Below are positions 51,303 to 53,209 of a stretch of 53,209 bases of DNA, one piece after another. The position numbers and the translations under genes are program-made. The stretch covers positions 1-53,209 of the forward strand of contig JAZRWY010000045.1 of assembly GCA_045599945.1 (NCBI GenBank). Reading direction: 5' to 3'. Within the stretch, counting starts at the first letter, position 1. Each line of letters opens with the position of its first letter. This DNA comes from UMGS973 sp045599945 (GTDB lineage Bacteria > Bacillota > Clostridia > Peptostreptococcales > Anaerovoracaceae). The notes beneath the pieces are model-generated. The model was given only the letters and a program-made list of their open reading frames with translations. It did not search any database and was not told the DNA's origin.

Positions 51303-52649
51303 ATGAAGGCAGCATACCATACATTAGGATGTAAAGTGAATCAATATGAAACGGAGGTCATCCGCGAGCAGTTTGAAAATGCAGGATTTGAAACGGTTTC
51401 CGAAGATGACTTTGCCGACGTATATATTATCAACACATGTACGGTTACCCATCTGGCGGACCGGAAATCCCGGCAGTATATCCGCAGAATGAAAAGAGTC
51501 AATCCCGGCAGCATCATTGCAGTGACCGGATGCTATGCGCAGGTTTCCGCAGAGGAGGTAGCTGCCATTTCCGAGGTGGATATTGTAGCCGGTACAAACC
51601 GGAAGTCTGAGCTTTTGAGCCTTGTGCAAAAGTATATGGAGGATAGAGTAAAAGTCTCTTCTGTATTGCCATATGAAGCGCTTACCGATTATGTTGAAAA
51701 TGATAGCATGACATCCATGGAAGGGAGAACGAGAGCTTTTATCAAGATACAGGAAGGCTGCGACAGGTTCTGTTCCTATTGCATCATTCCCCATGCAAGA
51801 GGAAGGGTGAGATCCAGGAGTGCAAAAGCAATTCTATCTGAGGCGGAGGCATTGGTAGCAAAAGGATATCAGGAGATTGTTCTGACCGGAATCAATACAG
51901 CACTTTATGGCACGGAAGAAGGTTTCGTCTGTGATGTGGAAGACAATCATGCAAAAAAACTTCATGGAATAGAGATGATCATTTATCTCCTGAATCAGAT
52001 GGATGGAACTTTCAGAATCCGGCTGAGTTCTCTGGAACCGACGGTAGTCAATGCCGGATATGTGAAAGGGCTGCTGAAATATGGCAGGCTGTGCCATCAC
52101 ATGCATCTTTCCATCCAGAGCGGAAGCGACAGTGTCATCCGCCGGATGAACAGGCATTATACAGCGGCAGAATACATGGAAATAGTTTCCGCCTTGAGAG
52201 AAGAAGACCCATGGTATGGAATCACGACAGATCTGATTGTTGGATTCCCGGGCGAGACGGAGGATGAGTTTTCGGACAGCCTGAAAATGGTCCAAAAGGC
52301 TGAATTCTTAAAGGTCCATGCATTTCAATATTCCAGAAGAAAAGAAACGCCTGCAGCAGAAATGGAGGATCAGATAGCGGCGCCTGTAAAGAAGGAAAGG
52401 AGCATCCGGCTCATGAATCTTGCAGAGCAGGTAGGAAGATCTTTCATGAAATCTTCCTTTGGAACCGTCCGAACTGTTCTATTTGAAGAATTTGATGCAC
52501 ACAAAGAGCATATAATAGGGTATACTGATAATTACATAAGAGTTTATGTGAATAGCACCAGTGACCGGACCAATGAATTCTGGGAGGTAAGACTTACCGG
52601 ATTTCATGAAGACGGCGCCATTGGAGAATTAATCAGTAGGAAAGGATGA
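51303..52649 (+). CDS. mtaB: MtaB, tRNA methylthiotransferase (t6A37 to ms2t6A37)
   Basis: A 448-residue methylthiotransferase. The N-terminal cluster uses cysteines in HTLGCKVNQYE, INTCTV and VTGCYAQ. The radical SAM motif is IQEGCDRFCSYCIIP (about 151-165). A C-terminal TRAM-like region (about 380-448) is present. MtaB (YqeV) adds a methylthio group to t6A at position 37 of tRNAs reading ANN codons; the similar MiaB acts on i6A. The LGCKVNQYE start favours MtaB. It is followed by the HIT gene. Confidence 0.93.
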   Translation: MKAAYHTLGCKVNQYETEVIREQFENAGFETVSEDDFADVYIINTCTVTHLADRKSRQYIRRMKRVNPGSIIAVTGCYAQVSAEEVAAISEVDIVAGTNRKSELLSLVQKYMEDRVKVSSVLPYEALTDYVENDSMTSMEGRTRAFIKIQEGCDRFCSYCIIPHARGRVRSRSAKAILSEAEALVAKGYQEIVLTGINTALYGTEEGFVCDVEDNHAKKLHGIEMIIYLLNQMDGTFRIRLSSLEPTVVNAGYVKGLLKYGRLCHHMHLSIQSGSDSVIRRMNRHYTAAEYMEIVSALREEDPWYGITTDLIVGFPGETEDEFSDSLKMVQKAEFLKVHAFQYSRRKETPAAEMEDQIAAPVKKERSIRLMNLAEQVGRSFMKSSFGTVRTVLFEEFDAHKEHIIGYTDNYIRVYVNSTSDRTNEFWEVRLTGFHEDGAIGELISRKG

Positions 52650-52654
52650 ATCTC

Positions 52655-52996
52655 ATGAGCGATTGTTTATTCTGTAAAATCATAGATGGTGAAATTCCAT
52701 CCAATAAGGCGTATGAAGACGATCAGATTCTTGCTTTTCATGATGTTGACCCGCAGGCACCTGTGCATGTACTGGTTGTTCCGAAGAAGCACATTGCTTC
52801 GCTGGATGACCTGACAGCTGAGGATGAAGGTCTTGTTTCATACATCATACTGAAGATCAAGGATATCGCAGCAGGTCTTGGACTTGCAAATGGCTACCGC
52901 GTTGTCATCAACTGCGGCGAAGATGGACAGCAGACCGTAAAGCATCTTCATTTCCATATCTTAGGAAAAAGAAAGATGACCTGGCCACCAGGCTGA
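52655..52996 (+). CDS. HIT family (HINT-like) purine nucleotide hydrolase
   Basis: A 113-residue HIT protein beginning MSDCLFCKIIDGEIPSNKAY, with cysteines and Asp as in HINT, and the catalytic triad KHLHFHILG. Such proteins hydrolyse AMP-lysine or phosphoramidates. ATG 52655 matches the family start; an ATG three codons earlier overlaps the mtaB stop. Confidence 0.93.
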   Translation: MSDCLFCKIIDGEIPSNKAYEDDQILAFHDVDPQAPVHVLVVPKKHIASLDDLTAEDEGLVSYIILKIKDIAAGLGLANGYRVVINCGEDGQQTVKHLHFHILGKRKMTWPPG

Positions 52997-53010
52997 TTGT
53001 TATTGCAGAC

Positions 53011-53045
53011 CACCACAGGCTTTTCCCTGTGGTGTATTATTATAT
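53011..53045 (+). terminator. Terminator after the HIT gene
   Basis: CACCACAGG and CCTGTGGTG, then TATTATTATATAT. Confidence 0.8.
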
Positions 53046-53174
53046 ATGGCCTGAAGTGCAATCTGCAGAAGTTAGTGTAAAATAATTGTGGAGTTTTTGA
53101 AGAAAAAGAAATAGAGATTAATCTCCAAGTGTTAAGATAGTATTGCAAAACACAAAACAAAAGGAGCAATCTCT

Positions 53175-53209
53175 ATGGAAAACATTATACAACAGATTAC
53201 ACTTGAACT
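53175..53209 (+). CDS. Start of an unidentified gene cut by the window edge
   Basis: AAAAGGAG precedes ATG 53175, which opens a frame MENIIQQITLE that leaves the window. Upstream at 53113-53124 is the perfect palindrome GAGATTAATCTC. A Leu/Ile-rich short opening after an AT-rich, palindrome-bearing region resembles the left end of an insertion sequence with its transposase, but 11 residues cannot prove it. Confidence 0.35.
   Translation, partial: MENIIQQITLE

Overview
The window is a gap-free, low-to-mid GC stretch of a Bacillota chromosome, most likely class Clostridia. The clues are an IspH-ribosomal S1 fusion, RNase J, HemZ, RsfS/YqeK/NadD, MtaB, a clostridial Tad (Flp) pilus locus, strong GGAGG ribosome binding sites, and AGA/ATA codon use. 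No rRNA, tRNA or CRISPR array was seen, and the family cannot be fixed from the sequence alone. Almost everything is on the + strand; the one clear exception is 28450-29664.

Layout. (1) 121-9562: a Tad/Flp pilus locus (TadZ-like, TadA ATPase, TadB, TadC, a 55-residue Flp-like pilin, two TadE-like pseudopilins, a large membrane-anchored protein, a DUF6382-like protein). A separate RCK-regulated cation/proton antiporter sits between TadZ and TadA. (2) 9745-19510: a housekeeping run of secDF, relA, dtd, a metallo-beta-lactamase hydrolase, hemZ, hisS, nadD, yqeK and rsfS, tightly packed and often overlapping. (3) 19523-28400: leuS, RNase J, ylbF, a catalytic-domain-only aminopeptidase P, efp, mltG, and the tRNA wobble-uridine pair trmR and trhP. 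(4) 28450-38206: three paralogous membrane proteins, each with a zinc ribbon facing a two-part extracellular region (one reversed at the left, two in tandem at the right with a helical partner), flanking corC, a GH25 lysozyme, and the L21-L27-Obg cluster. (5) 38252-41491: a TetR repressor with two matching operators, and a DHA2-type exporter carrying a roughly 360-residue coiled-coil insertion. (6) 41595-47427: two tandem unknown paralogs, an HD phosphohydrolase, a radical SAM pair and ComEA with a 15-codon upstream ORF. (7) 47547-52996: DUF523, rarA, ispH-S1, mtaB and a HIT protein. An unidentified gene begins at the right edge.

Functional links. Translation and RNA functions dominate: aminoacyl-tRNA synthetases, D-aminoacyl-tRNA deacylase, EF-P, L21/L27, Obg, RsfS, S1, RNase J, and three tRNA-modification enzymes acting around positions 34 and 37. 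A cell-surface theme runs beside it: Tad pilus, SecDF, MltG, lysozyme, zinc-ribbon surface proteins, ComEA.

The points most worth following are: a complete internal promoter, ribosome binding site and start codon inside ispH-S1; an L27 without the usual Firmicutes N-terminal extension and no prp gene beside it; an L21 with a SAP/HeH-like tail whose linker is near-identical in DNA to the S1 tail; the zinc-ribbon family; the coiled-coil exporter; and the comEA upstream peptide.
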